Source: Variovorax fucosicus
GTDB lineage: Bacteria > Pseudomonadota > Gammaproteobacteria > Burkholderiales > Burkholderiaceae_C
NCBI RefSeq assembly: GCF_030316825.1
Contig: NZ_JASZYU010000004.1
Coordinates: 519,249 to 583,248 of the forward strand
DNA length: 64,000 bases
Direction of reading: 5' to 3'
Each line of letters opens with the position of its first letter. Positions within the stretch are counted from its first letter, which is position 1. Below the pieces are notes generated by a model. That model saw nothing but the letters and a program-made list of their open reading frames with translations, did not search any database and was not told the DNA's origin. Below are positions 33,591 through 43,827 of this stretch, in pieces. The translations under genes were made by a program, and so were the position numbers.

Positions 33591-35066
33591 TCAGGGGAGC
33601 TTGGACACCGCGACATGGCGCAGCAACTCGCCCACCGATGCATTCATGACATCGGTGAACGGCTTCGGATAAATGCCCATCCAGAGCACCGCGATCGCCA
33701 ACAGCGACAGCATGAGGAACTCGCGCGCATTGATGTCGACCAGTTCCTTCACATGGTCGTTGCCGACCGGGCCGAGGTAGACGCGCTTGTACATCCACAG
33801 CGTGTAGGCGGCACCGAAGATCAGCGCCGTGGCGGCGCCGAAGCCGAGCCAGAAGTTGGACTTCACCGCGCCGAGGATCACCATCCACTCGCCGACAAAA
33901 CCGGCCGTGCCCGGCAGGCCGCAATTGGCCATCGCAAAGAGCAGCGCGAAGGCCGCGAACTTGGGCATGGTGTTGACCACACCGCCGTAGTCGGCGATCT
34001 GGCGTGAATGCACGCGGTCATACAGCACGCCGATGCCCAGGAACATCGCCGCCGACACGAAGCCGTGCGCGATCATCTGCACGATGCCGCCGGACACGCC
34101 GAGGTCGTTGAAGATGAAGAAGCCGAGCGTCACGAAGCCCATGTGCGCCACCGACGAATAAGCCACCAGCTTTTTCATGTCCTGCTGCACCAGCGCCACC
34201 AGACCCACGTAGATCACGGCGATCAGCGAGAGCGCGATGATGAACCAGGCCCATTCACGCGAGGCGTCGGGTGCGATCGGCATCGAGAAGCGCAGGAAAC
34301 CGTAGGCGCCGAGCTTCAGCATGATCGCCGCCAGCACGGCCGAGCCACCGGTCGGTGCTTCGACGTGCACGTCCGGCAGCCAGGTATGCACCGGCCACAT
34401 CGGCACCTTCACCGCGAACGCCGCGAAGAACGCGAAGAACAGCAGCGTCTGCGCCGTGCTGCCGAGCTTGAGCTTGTGCCAGGTCAGGATGTCGAAGCTG
34501 CCGCCCGACGTGTTGTAGAGGTAGATCAGCGCGACCAGCATCAGCAGCGAGCCGATCAGCGTGTACAGGAAGAACTTGAAAGCCGCGTAGATCTTGTTCG
34601 GCCCGCCCCAGATGCCGATGATCAGGTACATCGGGATCAGCGTGGCTTCGAAGAACACGTAGAACAGGATCCCGTCGAGCGCAGCGAACACACCGATCAT
34701 CAAGCCCGACAGGATCAGGAACGCGCCCATGTACTGGTTGACGCGCTCGGTGATCACTTCCCATGCCGAGATCACCACCACCACCGTGATGAATGCCGTC
34801 AGCAGTACCAGCCACAGCGAGATCCCGTCGATACCGAGGTGGTAGCTCACATTGAAACGCGCGATCCAGCTGTCCTTCTCGACGAACTGCATCGCGGCAC
34901 TGTCGGTCTGGAACCGCGTGTAGAGCGGTATGGTGACCAGAAAGCTCGCGATGGATCCGACGAGCGCGATCCAACGCACGCCCTTGGCATGCTCGTCGCG
35001 ACCAAACGCCAGCAACACGACACCGAATGCGATCGGCATCCAGATGGCAAGGCTCAACAAACCCAT
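33591..35066 (-). CDS. nuoM: NADH-quinone oxidoreductase subunit M
   Basis: A 491-residue antiporter-like subunit of complex I. The conserved glutamate helix lies in FYVFFEATLIPMYLIIGIWGG near residues 135-155, the channel lysine in FAVKVPMWPVHTWLPDVHVEAPT near 220-245, and HGFVSAAMFLGIGVLYDR further on. It sits between NuoL and NuoN in the membrane arm. The start lies 26 bases after the nuoL stop and follows an AGAAAAAGAAAA purine run. Confidence 0.97.
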   Translation of the reverse strand: MGLLSLAIWMPIAFGVVLLAFGRDEHAKGVRWIALVGSIASFLVTIPLYTRFQTDSAAMQFVEKDSWIARFNVSYHLGIDGISLWLVLLTAFITVVVVISAWEVITERVNQYMGAFLILSGLMIGVFAALDGILFYVFFEATLIPMYLIIGIWGGPNKIYAAFKFFLYTLIGSLLMLVALIYLYNTSGGSFDILTWHKLKLGSTAQTLLFFAFFAAFAVKVPMWPVHTWLPDVHVEAPTGGSAVLAAIMLKLGAYGFLRFSMPIAPDASREWAWFIIALSLIAVIYVGLVALVQQDMKKLVAYSSVAHMGFVTLGFFIFNDLGVSGGIVQMIAHGFVSAAMFLGIGVLYDRVHSRQIADYGGVVNTMPKFAAFALLFAMANCGLPGTAGFVGEWMVILGAVKSNFWLGFGAATALIFGAAYTLWMYKRVYLGPVGNDHVKELVDINAREFLMLSLLAIAVLWMGIYPKPFTDVMNASVGELLRHVAVSKLP

Positions 35067-35091
35067 TTTTCTTTTTCTCCAGCGCTGCCGC

Positions 35092-37140
35092 TTACCTGTT
35101 GAACCAGATGAAGTACGTCATCAGGACGAAGACGCCGAGCAGCATCGCAAACGCGTAGTGGTAGATGTAGCCGGTCTGCAGCCAGCGCACCGCGCCCGAA
35201 ATGCGGCCGACCAGCTTCCATGACCCATTGACGATCGCGCCGTCGATGACCGCCTGATCGCCGCCCTTCCACAAGCCGGTACCGAGTGCACGCGTGCCGC
35301 GGGCGATGACGTTCTCGTTGAACCAGTCGAGGTAGTACTTGTTGTCGAGCAGGCGGTAGACCGGCCCGAACGCACGCTTGATCGCAGCCGGCAGTGCCGG
35401 GTTGACCATGTACATGTAGAAGGCAGCGACCACACCGGCCAGCGCGAGCCAGAACGGCAGCGTGCTCAGGCCATGAATCGCCATGGCCACCGGGCCGTGG
35501 AAGGCTTCAGCCATTTCCTTCATCGCATGGTGCTTGTGGCTGTCGACCACGATCGCGTCCTTGAAGAAATCGCCAAACAGCATCGGCTGGATGGTCATGA
35601 AACCGATCACGACCGACGGGATCGCCAGCAACACCAGCGGCAGCCAGACCACCCAGGGCGACTCGTGCGGCTTGGCATCGTGGCCATGGTGGTCGTCGTG
35701 GCCGTGCGCATCGTGCGCATCGTCATGGTGGGCGTCGTGGTGCGCGTCCGGATTCTGGTCGTAGCGTTCCTTGCCATGGAATACCAGGAAGTACATGCGG
35801 AACGAGTAGAAAGCCGTGACGAACACGCCGGCAACCACCGCGAAGTAGGCAAAGCCCGAACCCCAGAGATGGCTCTCGTGCACCGCCTCGATGATGCTGT
35901 CCTTCGAGTAGAAGCCGGCGAAGAACGGCGTACCTATCAACGCGAGCGAGCCGACCAGCGAGGTGATCCAGGTGATCGGCATGTACTTGCGCACATTGCC
36001 CATCCACCGGATGTCCTGGTTGTGGTGCATGCCGATGATCACCGAACCAGCGCCGAGGAACAGCAGCGCCTTGAAGAAGGCGTGGGTCATCAGGTGGAAC
36101 ACCGCGACCGAATAGGCCGAGGCACCGAGCGCAACCGTCATGTAGCCGAGTTGGGACAGCGTCGAGTACGCCACCACGCGCTTGATGTCGTTCTGGATGA
36201 TGCCGAGGAAGCCCATGAACAGCGCCGTGATCGCGCCGATCACCAGGATGAAGCTCAGCGCCGTGTCGCTCAGTTCGAACAGCGGCGACATGCGCGCCAC
36301 CATGAAGATGCCGGCCGTCACCATCGTGGCGGCGTGGATCAGCGCCGAGATCGGGGTCGGGCCTTCCATCGAGTCAGGCAGCCACACGTGCAGCGGGAAC
36401 TGCGCGCTCTTGCCCATGGCGCCGATGAACAGGCAGATGCAGATCACCGTGATCAGCATCCACTCGGTGCCGGGGAAGCTGAGCTTGGCCAGCGCGTCGG
36501 CCTTGGCGAAAGCCTCGCCGTAGTTGAGCGTACCGGCATAGGCAGCAATCAAGCCGATGCCGAGGATGAAGCCGAAGTCGCCGACGCGGTTGACCACGAA
36601 GGCCTTCATGTTCGCGAAGATCGCGGTCGGCTTGTTGTACCAGAAGCCGATCAGCAGGTACGACACCAGGCCCACCGCTTCCCAGCCGAAGAACAGCTGC
36701 AGCATGTTGTTGCTCATCACGAGCATCAGCATCGAGAAGGTGAACAACGAGATATAGGCGAAGAAACGGTTGTAGCCGTCGTCTTCTTCCATGTAGCCGA
36801 TGGTGTAGATGTGCACCATCAGCGACACGAAGGTCACGACACACATCATCATGGCGGTGAGGCCGTCGACCAGAAAGCCGATTTCCATCTTCAGCCCGCC
36901 CACGACCATCCATTCGTAGATGGTGGCGTTGAAGCGGGCGCCGTCGACGACAACGCTCTTGAGCGTCATGGCCGAAATGATGAAGGCGACCAGCACACCG
37001 AGGATGGTGAGCGAATGCGTGACCTTGCGGCCGATGTGATCGCCGGCGAACTTGGTGCCGAACAGGCCGGCCACGACCGAGCCGACCAGGGGCGCCAGCG
37101 GTACGGCCAGCAATGTGGATGCAGAAAGCGTTGCGCTCAT
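35092..37140 (-). CDS. nuoL: NADH-quinone oxidoreductase subunit L, with histidine-rich loop
   Basis: A 682-residue distal proton-pumping subunit. Conserved segments include FFGWEAVGLVSYLLIGFWY (TM5 glutamate), GAMGKSAQFPLHVWLPDSME (TM7 lysine), HAATMVTAGIFMVARMSPLF and THAFFKALLFLGAGSVI. The C-terminus carries the lateral helix and final TM. Near residues 463-495 a strongly histidine- and aspartate-rich stretch interrupts the sequence between TM segments (codes in 35657-35752), giving a local pattern of repeated HH, HD and DAH. It is longer than the E. coli protein (613 residues) mainly for this reason. Confidence 0.97.
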   Translation of the reverse strand: MSATLSASTLLAVPLAPLVGSVVAGLFGTKFAGDHIGRKVTHSLTILGVLVAFIISAMTLKSVVVDGARFNATIYEWMVVGGLKMEIGFLVDGLTAMMMCVVTFVSLMVHIYTIGYMEEDDGYNRFFAYISLFTFSMLMLVMSNNMLQLFFGWEAVGLVSYLLIGFWYNKPTAIFANMKAFVVNRVGDFGFILGIGLIAAYAGTLNYGEAFAKADALAKLSFPGTEWMLITVICICLFIGAMGKSAQFPLHVWLPDSMEGPTPISALIHAATMVTAGIFMVARMSPLFELSDTALSFILVIGAITALFMGFLGIIQNDIKRVVAYSTLSQLGYMTVALGASAYSVAVFHLMTHAFFKALLFLGAGSVIIGMHHNQDIRWMGNVRKYMPITWITSLVGSLALIGTPFFAGFYSKDSIIEAVHESHLWGSGFAYFAVVAGVFVTAFYSFRMYFLVFHGKERYDQNPDAHHDAHHDDAHDAHGHDDHHGHDAKPHESPWVVWLPLVLLAIPSVVIGFMTIQPMLFGDFFKDAIVVDSHKHHAMKEMAEAFHGPVAMAIHGLSTLPFWLALAGVVAAFYMYMVNPALPAAIKRAFGPVYRLLDNKYYLDWFNENVIARGTRALGTGLWKGGDQAVIDGAIVNGSWKLVGRISGAVRWLQTGYIYHYAFAMLLGVFVLMTYFIWFNR

Positions 37141-37152
37141 GGTGAACCCTGG

Positions 37153-37461
37153 TTATCCCTTGAGCGAGTTGAGCTCGTCGACATTGATGTTCGACTTGTT
37201 GCGGAACAGCAGCACGAGCAATGCGAGGCCGATCGCCGATTCGGCGGCGGCGACGGTCAGGATGAAGAACACGAAGACCTGGCCGTGCATGTCGCCCAGA
37301 TAGTGCGAGAACGCGACGAAGTTCATGTTGACCGCGAGCAGCATCAGCTCGATGCACATCAGCAGCACGATCAGGTTCTTGCGGTTCAGGAAGATGCCGA
37401 CGACCGACATCGCGAACAGCATCGCGCCCAGCGAAAGGTAGTGAGGGAGCGTCAACGTCAT
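37153..37461 (-). CDS. nuoK: NADH-quinone oxidoreductase subunit K
   Basis: A 102-residue membrane subunit with three helices. The two conserved membrane glutamates are in LMCIELMLLAVNMNFVAF and VAAAESAIGLALLVLLFR, both needed for proton transfer in complex I. The start overlaps the nuoJ stop by four bases (ATGA). Confidence 0.97.
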   Translation of the reverse strand: MTLTLPHYLSLGAMLFAMSVVGIFLNRKNLIVLLMCIELMLLAVNMNFVAFSHYLGDMHGQVFVFFILTVAAAESAIGLALLVLLFRNKSNINVDELNSLKG

Positions 37462-38126
37462 GCCTTCTTCTCCGGTGTGGCCGGCGCGGCCTCTTCTGTC
37501 GGCGGCGGCGCGGGTGGCTGCGCCGGCTGGGTCGCCTCGACCTTGACCAGCTTCATCCGGTCGCGCGCCTTGACGTGCACCTGATCCTGCACATCGACGA
37601 ACTTGGTGTCCTTGCGCTGGCGCAGCGTCAGTGCGATGGCCGCGATCATCGCCACGACGAGGATGACCGCCGCGATCTGAACCGGATACAGGTACTCGGT
37701 ATAGAGAAGGATGCCAAGCACCTTGGTATTCGAGCCCTGCGTCATGGCGGCCTGGGCCTGCGCCGCGGCGCCCGGCAACTGGCGGAAGCCGCCCATCAAC
37801 ACGTAGGCCATTTCCAGCGCAATGACGACGCCGACCAGCGCGGCCAGCGGAAAGTGCTTCCAGAAACCCTGTCGCAGGCTGTCGATGTTGAGGTCGAGCA
37901 TCATCACGACGAACAGGAACAGCACCATGACGGCGCCGAGGTACACCAGCACCAGTACGACGGCGAGAAACTCGGCCTGCAGCAGCAGCCAGACCGCCGA
38001 TGCCTGCGAGAACGCGAGCATCAGGTACAGCACCGCATGCACCGGATTGCGCGCGGTGATCACCCGGAAGGCTGCAAACAGCAGCACGACCGAGAACAGG
38101 TAGAAGAAGCCAGTCTTGACGTCCAT
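37458..38126 (-). CDS. nuoJ: NADH-quinone oxidoreductase subunit J
   Basis: A 222-residue membrane subunit with five helices. The pi-bulge helix region YLGAVMVLFLFVVMMLDLN, which moves on quinone reduction, is clear near residues 58-78. A hydrophilic C-terminal tail of about forty residues, rich in Pro and Ala (PAQPPAPPPTEEAAPATPEKKA), extends beyond the enteric form. It overlaps nuoK by four bases. Confidence 0.95.
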   Translation of the reverse strand: MDVKTGFFYLFSVVLLFAAFRVITARNPVHAVLYLMLAFSQASAVWLLLQAEFLAVVLVLVYLGAVMVLFLFVVMMLDLNIDSLRQGFWKHFPLAALVGVVIALEMAYVLMGGFRQLPGAAAQAQAAMTQGSNTKVLGILLYTEYLYPVQIAAVILVVAMIAAIALTLRQRKDTKFVDVQDQVHVKARDRMKLVKVEATQPAQPPAPPPTEEAAPATPEKKA

Positions 38127-38153
38127 GGATCTTTTCTTTGAGGGCGTCTGCCG

Positions 38154-38666
38154 TTATCGGTATTTCGCGTCGGCAGCCTTGTTGGCCGCGATTTCTTTTT
38201 CGTAGCGGTCGCCCACGGCCAGCAGCATTTCCTTCGTGAAATACAGGTCGCCGCGCTTTTCGCCGTGGTATTCGAGGATGTGGGTTTCGACGATCGAGTC
38301 GACCGGGCAACTCTCTTCGCAGAAGCCGCAGAAGATGCACTTGGTCAGGTCGATGTCGTAGCGCGTGGTGCGGCGCGAGCCGTCGTCGCGCACTTCCGAT
38401 TCGATCGTGATCGCCACGGCCGGGCACACCGCCTCGCACAGCTTGCAGGCAATACAGCGTTCTTCACCGTTTTCGTAGCGGCGTAGCGCGTGCAGGCCGC
38501 GGAAACGCGGCGACAGCGGCGTCTTTTCTTCCGGGAACTGAACCGTGATCTTGCGCTTGAACGCATAGCGCCCGGTCAGCACCATGCCCTTGAACAGCTC
38601 GGCGAGCATGAAGCTCTTGAGGAAGTCCTTGACCGAGAACGGGGAGGCAGCAACAGCTGAAGACAT
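38154..38666 (-). CDS. nuoI: NADH-quinone oxidoreductase subunit I, two [4Fe-4S] clusters
   Basis: A 170-residue TYKY-type ferredoxin-like subunit. The two cluster motifs, CIACKLCEAVCP near residue 71 and CIFCGFCEESCP near 110, bind N6a and N6b and pass electrons to NuoB. The N-terminal amphipathic region (FLKSFMLAELFKGM) lies on the membrane. Fifteen bases separate it from nuoH. Confidence 0.97.
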   Translation of the reverse strand: MSSAVAASPFSVKDFLKSFMLAELFKGMVLTGRYAFKRKITVQFPEEKTPLSPRFRGLHALRRYENGEERCIACKLCEAVCPAVAITIESEVRDDGSRRTTRYDIDLTKCIFCGFCEESCPVDSIVETHILEYHGEKRGDLYFTKEMLLAVGDRYEKEIAANKAADAKYR

Positions 38667-38681
38667 TGTGTTTTTCTCCGC

Positions 38682-39758
38682 TTATTTCCAGATGTTCCAG
38701 GGCGTTTGCATCCAGCCCCCGACCACCAGCAGCCACACCAGGGTGACCGGAATGAAGATCTTCCAGCCCAGACGCATGATCTGGTCATAGCGGAAGCGCG
38801 GGAAGGTGCCACGGATCCAGATGAAGAGCGAGAGCACGAAGAAGGTCTTGAGCCCCAGCCAGATCCAGCCCGGAATGAAGTCGAGGAAGCCGACCGGCGA
38901 CAGCCAGCCGCCGAGGAACATCAGCGCGGCCAGGATCGACACCAGCCACATGCTGGCGTACTCGGCGAGGAAGAAGATCGCGAAGCCCATGCCCGAGTAC
39001 TCGACCATGTGGCCGGCCACGATTTCGGCTTCGCCTTCGACCACGTCAAACGGGTGGCGGTTGGTTTCCGCCACGCCCGAGATCACGTAGACCACGAAGA
39101 TCGGCAGCAGCGGCAGCCAGTTCCACGACAGGAAGCCCAAGCCCATGTCGGCACCCATGCCCTTGCCCTGCACCGCGACCACGTCCCCCAGGCTCAAGCT
39201 GCCCGAGACCATGATGACCACGACCAGGCAGAACCCCATCGCGATTTCGTAGCTCACCATCTGGGCCGACGCACGCAGCGCGCCGAGGAAGGCGTACTTC
39301 GAGTTCGAAGCCCAGCCCGCGATGATCACGCCATACACCTCGATCGAGGTGATCGCCATGATCAGCAGCAAGCCTGCATTGACGTTCGCCAGCACGGCTT
39401 CGGGGCCGAAGGGAACGGCAACCCACGCGGCCAGGGCCGGCATGATGGCCATGATCGGGCCGAGCCGGAACAGACCCGGGCTCGCAGCCGACGGGCTGAT
39501 GATTTCCTTGGTCAGCAACTTGACCGCATCGGCGATCGGCTGCAGCAGGCCGAACGGCCCGACGCGGTTGGGGCCGTGGCGCACCTGGATCCAGCCCAGG
39601 AACTTGCGCTCCCAGAGCGTCGCATAGGCAACCGCGCCCATCAGCGGCGCAAGCACGCAGATGATCTTGATCAGCGTCCAGATGACGGGCCAGCCACCAA
39701 CAACCCACCAGTGGGCCGAACTGAGGCCGCGGCCGAAGCCGTAGATGGCGTCGATCAT
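38682..39758 (-). CDS. nuoH: NADH-quinone oxidoreductase subunit H
   Basis: A 358-residue membrane subunit forming the quinone entry path. It has eight helices. Conserved patches are ERKFLGWIQVRHGPNRVGPFG near residue 51 and the charged loop ETNRHPFDVVEGEAEIVAG near 231-250. The ATG overlaps the nuoG stop by four bases. Confidence 0.97.
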   Translation of the reverse strand: MIDAIYGFGRGLSSAHWWVVGGWPVIWTLIKIICVLAPLMGAVAYATLWERKFLGWIQVRHGPNRVGPFGLLQPIADAVKLLTKEIISPSAASPGLFRLGPIMAIMPALAAWVAVPFGPEAVLANVNAGLLLIMAITSIEVYGVIIAGWASNSKYAFLGALRASAQMVSYEIAMGFCLVVVIMVSGSLSLGDVVAVQGKGMGADMGLGFLSWNWLPLLPIFVVYVISGVAETNRHPFDVVEGEAEIVAGHMVEYSGMGFAIFFLAEYASMWLVSILAALMFLGGWLSPVGFLDFIPGWIWLGLKTFFVLSLFIWIRGTFPRFRYDQIMRLGWKIFIPVTLVWLLVVGGWMQTPWNIWK

Positions 39759-41941
39759 GCGGGCACCCCTTCGAGCGTGGGCTTGGTGCCGCGAACCGCA
39801 TGCTCGCTGCCACGCGCGTCTGCGGTCAGTTGCAGCGAAGTCGCGCGGCGCACGATGCCGTCGAGCTGGTAGATGGTCGCGACCACCGGCAAGACCGGCT
39901 CGGTGCGCACCGGGCTCGACAGATCGACACCCGCGGGCGCCGCGTTGCCGAGCCGCTCCGCGGGAATGTGCGTTGCGGCTGCGTCCTGCGCGCCGCGAAG
40001 CTGCGCCAGCACGTCCTGCGACGACTCGAAATCGAAGCCCTGCAACCCCAGCATGTTGGCCAGCACGCGCAACACCTTCCAGGCCGGACGGGCGCCGCCG
40101 AGCGGCTTGACCACGGCATGGAAGCTCTGCACGCGCCCTTCGGCGTTCACGAAGGTGCCGGGCGTCTCGGTGAAAGGCGCGATCGGCAACAGCACGTCGC
40201 TAAACGCCAGATTGGCCTTGAACGGGCTCAGCGTCACGACCATCTGGGCGTGCGTGAGGCCGGCAGACACATCGGCACCGATGGCCGAATCGAACTCGGG
40301 CTCGTTGTTGAGCAGCAGCACGGCTTTCAGACCGCCCGAAAGCATCTGGGCGGCATTCAGGCCACCCTGCCCCGGCACCGCGCCGACCCATTGCGCGCCG
40401 ACGGTGTTGGCCGCTTCGGTGAGATAGCCGACGCTGGCGCCGGTTTCGGCGCCGATCCATTGCGCGAGCGCCAGCAGCCGCGACGCGTCGCGATGATGCG
40501 CCGCCGCGTTGCCCAGCAGGATCGCCTTGCGCTCGCCGCCGAGCATCGACTTGGCGAGCGCCTTGGCCGCATCGTGCGCTTCGCCGTTCGACGGCGCAGC
40601 GACACCCTTCTCGGCGCCGATGGCAACGGCCAGATCGGCCAGTGCCTGCGCCCAATTGCCGGCCGGCAGGGTCTGCGTGCTGGACAGCGACATCGCCCAG
40701 CCTTCGCGCGTGGCGAGTTCGGCCTTCGAATTGATGGCGTGCACGGCAGCACCCTTGCGCGCAGCCTGACGGATGCGCTGCGCGAACAACGGGTGATCCT
40801 TGCGCAGGTTCGAACCGACGACCAGCACGCGCTGCAGTTGCGAGAGCGATGCGATCGAGGTACCGAGCCAGCGGATGCCGTCGGCCGTCGTGAAGTCGGC
40901 GTGGCGCAGGCGGTGGTCGATGTTTTCGCTGCCGAGGCCGCGCACCAGTGCGCCGGCCAACGCGAGTTCTTCCACCGTGCTGTGCGGGCTGACCAGCGCG
41001 CCGATGGCGGCAGCGCCATGGTCGGTCTTGATCTGGCGCAGGCCGTTGGCCACGTACTCGAGCGCGGTCTGCCAATCGACCGCCTGCCATTGGCCGCCCT
41101 GCTTGAGCATGGGCTGCGTCAGTCGCTCGTCGCTGTTGAGCGCCTCATAGGAGAAGCGATCCCGGTCGGCGATCCAGCATTCGTTGACATCTTCGTTCTC
41201 GAGCGGAACGACGCGCATGACCTTGTTGTTCTTGACCTGGACGATCAGGTTGGCACCGGTCGAATCGTGCGGGCTGACCGCCTTGCGGCGCGACAGCTCC
41301 CAGGTGCGGGCGCTGTAGCGGAACGGCTTGCTCGTGAGAGCGCCGACCGGACAGATGTCGATCATGTTGCCCGACAACTCGGAATCGACGGTCTCGCCGA
41401 GCACCGTGGTGATTTCGGAATGCTCGCCGCGATGGATCATGCCGAGTTCCATCACGCCGGCCACTTCCTGGCCAAAGCGGACACAGCGCGTGCAGTGGAT
41501 GCAGCGGCTCATCTCTTCCATGCTGATCAGCGGGCCGACGTCCTTGTGGAATACGACACGCTTCTCTTCCTGGTAGCGCGAGCTGGAGCCGCCGTAGCCG
41601 ACGGCCAGATCCTGCAGCTGGCACTCGCCGCCCTGGTCGCAGATCGGGCAGTCGAGCGGGTGGTTGATGAGCAGGAACTCCATCACCGATTGCTGGGCCT
41701 TGATGGCCTTTTCGCTCTTGGTGCGCACGATCATGCCCTGCGTCACGGGCGTGGCGCAGGCCGGCATCGGCTTGGGCGCCTTTTCCACGTCCACCAGGCA
41801 CATGCGGCAGTTGGCCGCGATGCTGAGCTTCTTGTGATAGCAGAAATGCGGGATGTAGGTGCCCGCCTTGTCGGCCGCATGCATGATCATGCTGCCTTCG
41901 GTCACGTCGACCTTCTTGCCGTCGAGTTCGATTTCAACCAT
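39755..41941 (-). CDS. nuoG: NADH-quinone oxidoreductase subunit G
   Basis: A 728-residue peripheral subunit. It carries a [2Fe-2S] site (FCYH ... CRMC ... ACAT, residues about 34-63), a His-ligated [4Fe-4S] site (HPLDCPICDQGGECQLQD near 95-111) and another [4Fe-4S] set (CIHCTRC ... CPVGAL, 147-203). A molybdopterin oxidoreductase-like domain without the cofactor completes it. It conducts electrons from NuoE/F toward NuoI. Slightly shorter than E. coli NuoG (908), as in other betaproteobacteria. Confidence 0.96.
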   Translation of the reverse strand: MVEIELDGKKVDVTEGSMIMHAADKAGTYIPHFCYHKKLSIAANCRMCLVDVEKAPKPMPACATPVTQGMIVRTKSEKAIKAQQSVMEFLLINHPLDCPICDQGGECQLQDLAVGYGGSSSRYQEEKRVVFHKDVGPLISMEEMSRCIHCTRCVRFGQEVAGVMELGMIHRGEHSEITTVLGETVDSELSGNMIDICPVGALTSKPFRYSARTWELSRRKAVSPHDSTGANLIVQVKNNKVMRVVPLENEDVNECWIADRDRFSYEALNSDERLTQPMLKQGGQWQAVDWQTALEYVANGLRQIKTDHGAAAIGALVSPHSTVEELALAGALVRGLGSENIDHRLRHADFTTADGIRWLGTSIASLSQLQRVLVVGSNLRKDHPLFAQRIRQAARKGAAVHAINSKAELATREGWAMSLSSTQTLPAGNWAQALADLAVAIGAEKGVAAPSNGEAHDAAKALAKSMLGGERKAILLGNAAAHHRDASRLLALAQWIGAETGASVGYLTEAANTVGAQWVGAVPGQGGLNAAQMLSGGLKAVLLLNNEPEFDSAIGADVSAGLTHAQMVVTLSPFKANLAFSDVLLPIAPFTETPGTFVNAEGRVQSFHAVVKPLGGARPAWKVLRVLANMLGLQGFDFESSQDVLAQLRGAQDAAATHIPAERLGNAAPAGVDLSSPVRTEPVLPVVATIYQLDGIVRRATSLQLTADARGSEHAVRGTKPTLEGVPA

Positions 41942-41956
41942 ATGTGTTTACCGGGC

Positions 41957-43296
<1,340 letters not shown>

Positions 43297-43297
<1 letters not shown>

Positions 43298-43827
43298 CAG
43301 TGCGCCTCCCCGGTCGAGGCGGTGCGCAGCCCGTCGATGAGCTGGTCGAGCTTCTCGTTGCTCATGAAGCTGCACATGGTGCGGTCGTTCACCAGCATCA
43401 CGGGCGAGTCGGCGCAGGCGCCCAGGCACTCGCTCTGCTGCAGCGTGAACATGCCATCTTGCGTGGTGTCGCCCATCTTGATGCCGAGCTTCTTTTCCAG
43501 GTGCGCCAGCGCCGTGGCGCCGTCGCGCAACTGGCACGGCAGGTTGGTGCAGACGTTGAGCTTGAACCTGCCCACCGGATGCTGGTTGTACATGTTGTAG
43601 AAGGTCGTGACCTCGTGCACCGCGATCGGCGGCATGCCGAGGTAGTCGGCGATGACCTTCTCGCTTTCGAGGCTCACATAGCCGTGCGCCTTCTGCACGA
43701 TGGTCAGGCAGGCCATCACGGCAGATTGCGCCTGGTCGGCCGGGTACTTGGCGACCTCACGGGCAAAAAGATCGAGCATGGGGGCGTCGATCGCCGAGGT
43801 GCTCGCGGAAGTGCTTTGAATGCTCAT
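43297..43827 (-). CDS. nuoE: NADH-quinone oxidoreductase subunit E
   Basis: A 176-residue [2Fe-2S] (N1a) subunit. The four cluster cysteines are in CTNLPCQ near residues 92-98 (first and fifth) and ECLGACADSP near 130-139. The N-terminal helical bundle AREVAKYPADQAQSAVMACL is typical. Overlaps nuoD by four bases (ATGA) and nuoF by one. Confidence 0.96.

Noticed and set aside
31977..34007. 676-codon open frame on the plus strand across the nuoM/nuoN region
   Set aside because: It is antisense to well-conserved nuo genes, is rich in His, Arg, Gln and Asp as expected for the complement of GC3-rich code, and has no family motif or ribosome site.
35473..37584. 703-codon plus-strand frame opposite nuoL
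   Set aside because: Its extreme His/Asp/Arg content is the complement of the membrane protein code; no independent evidence.
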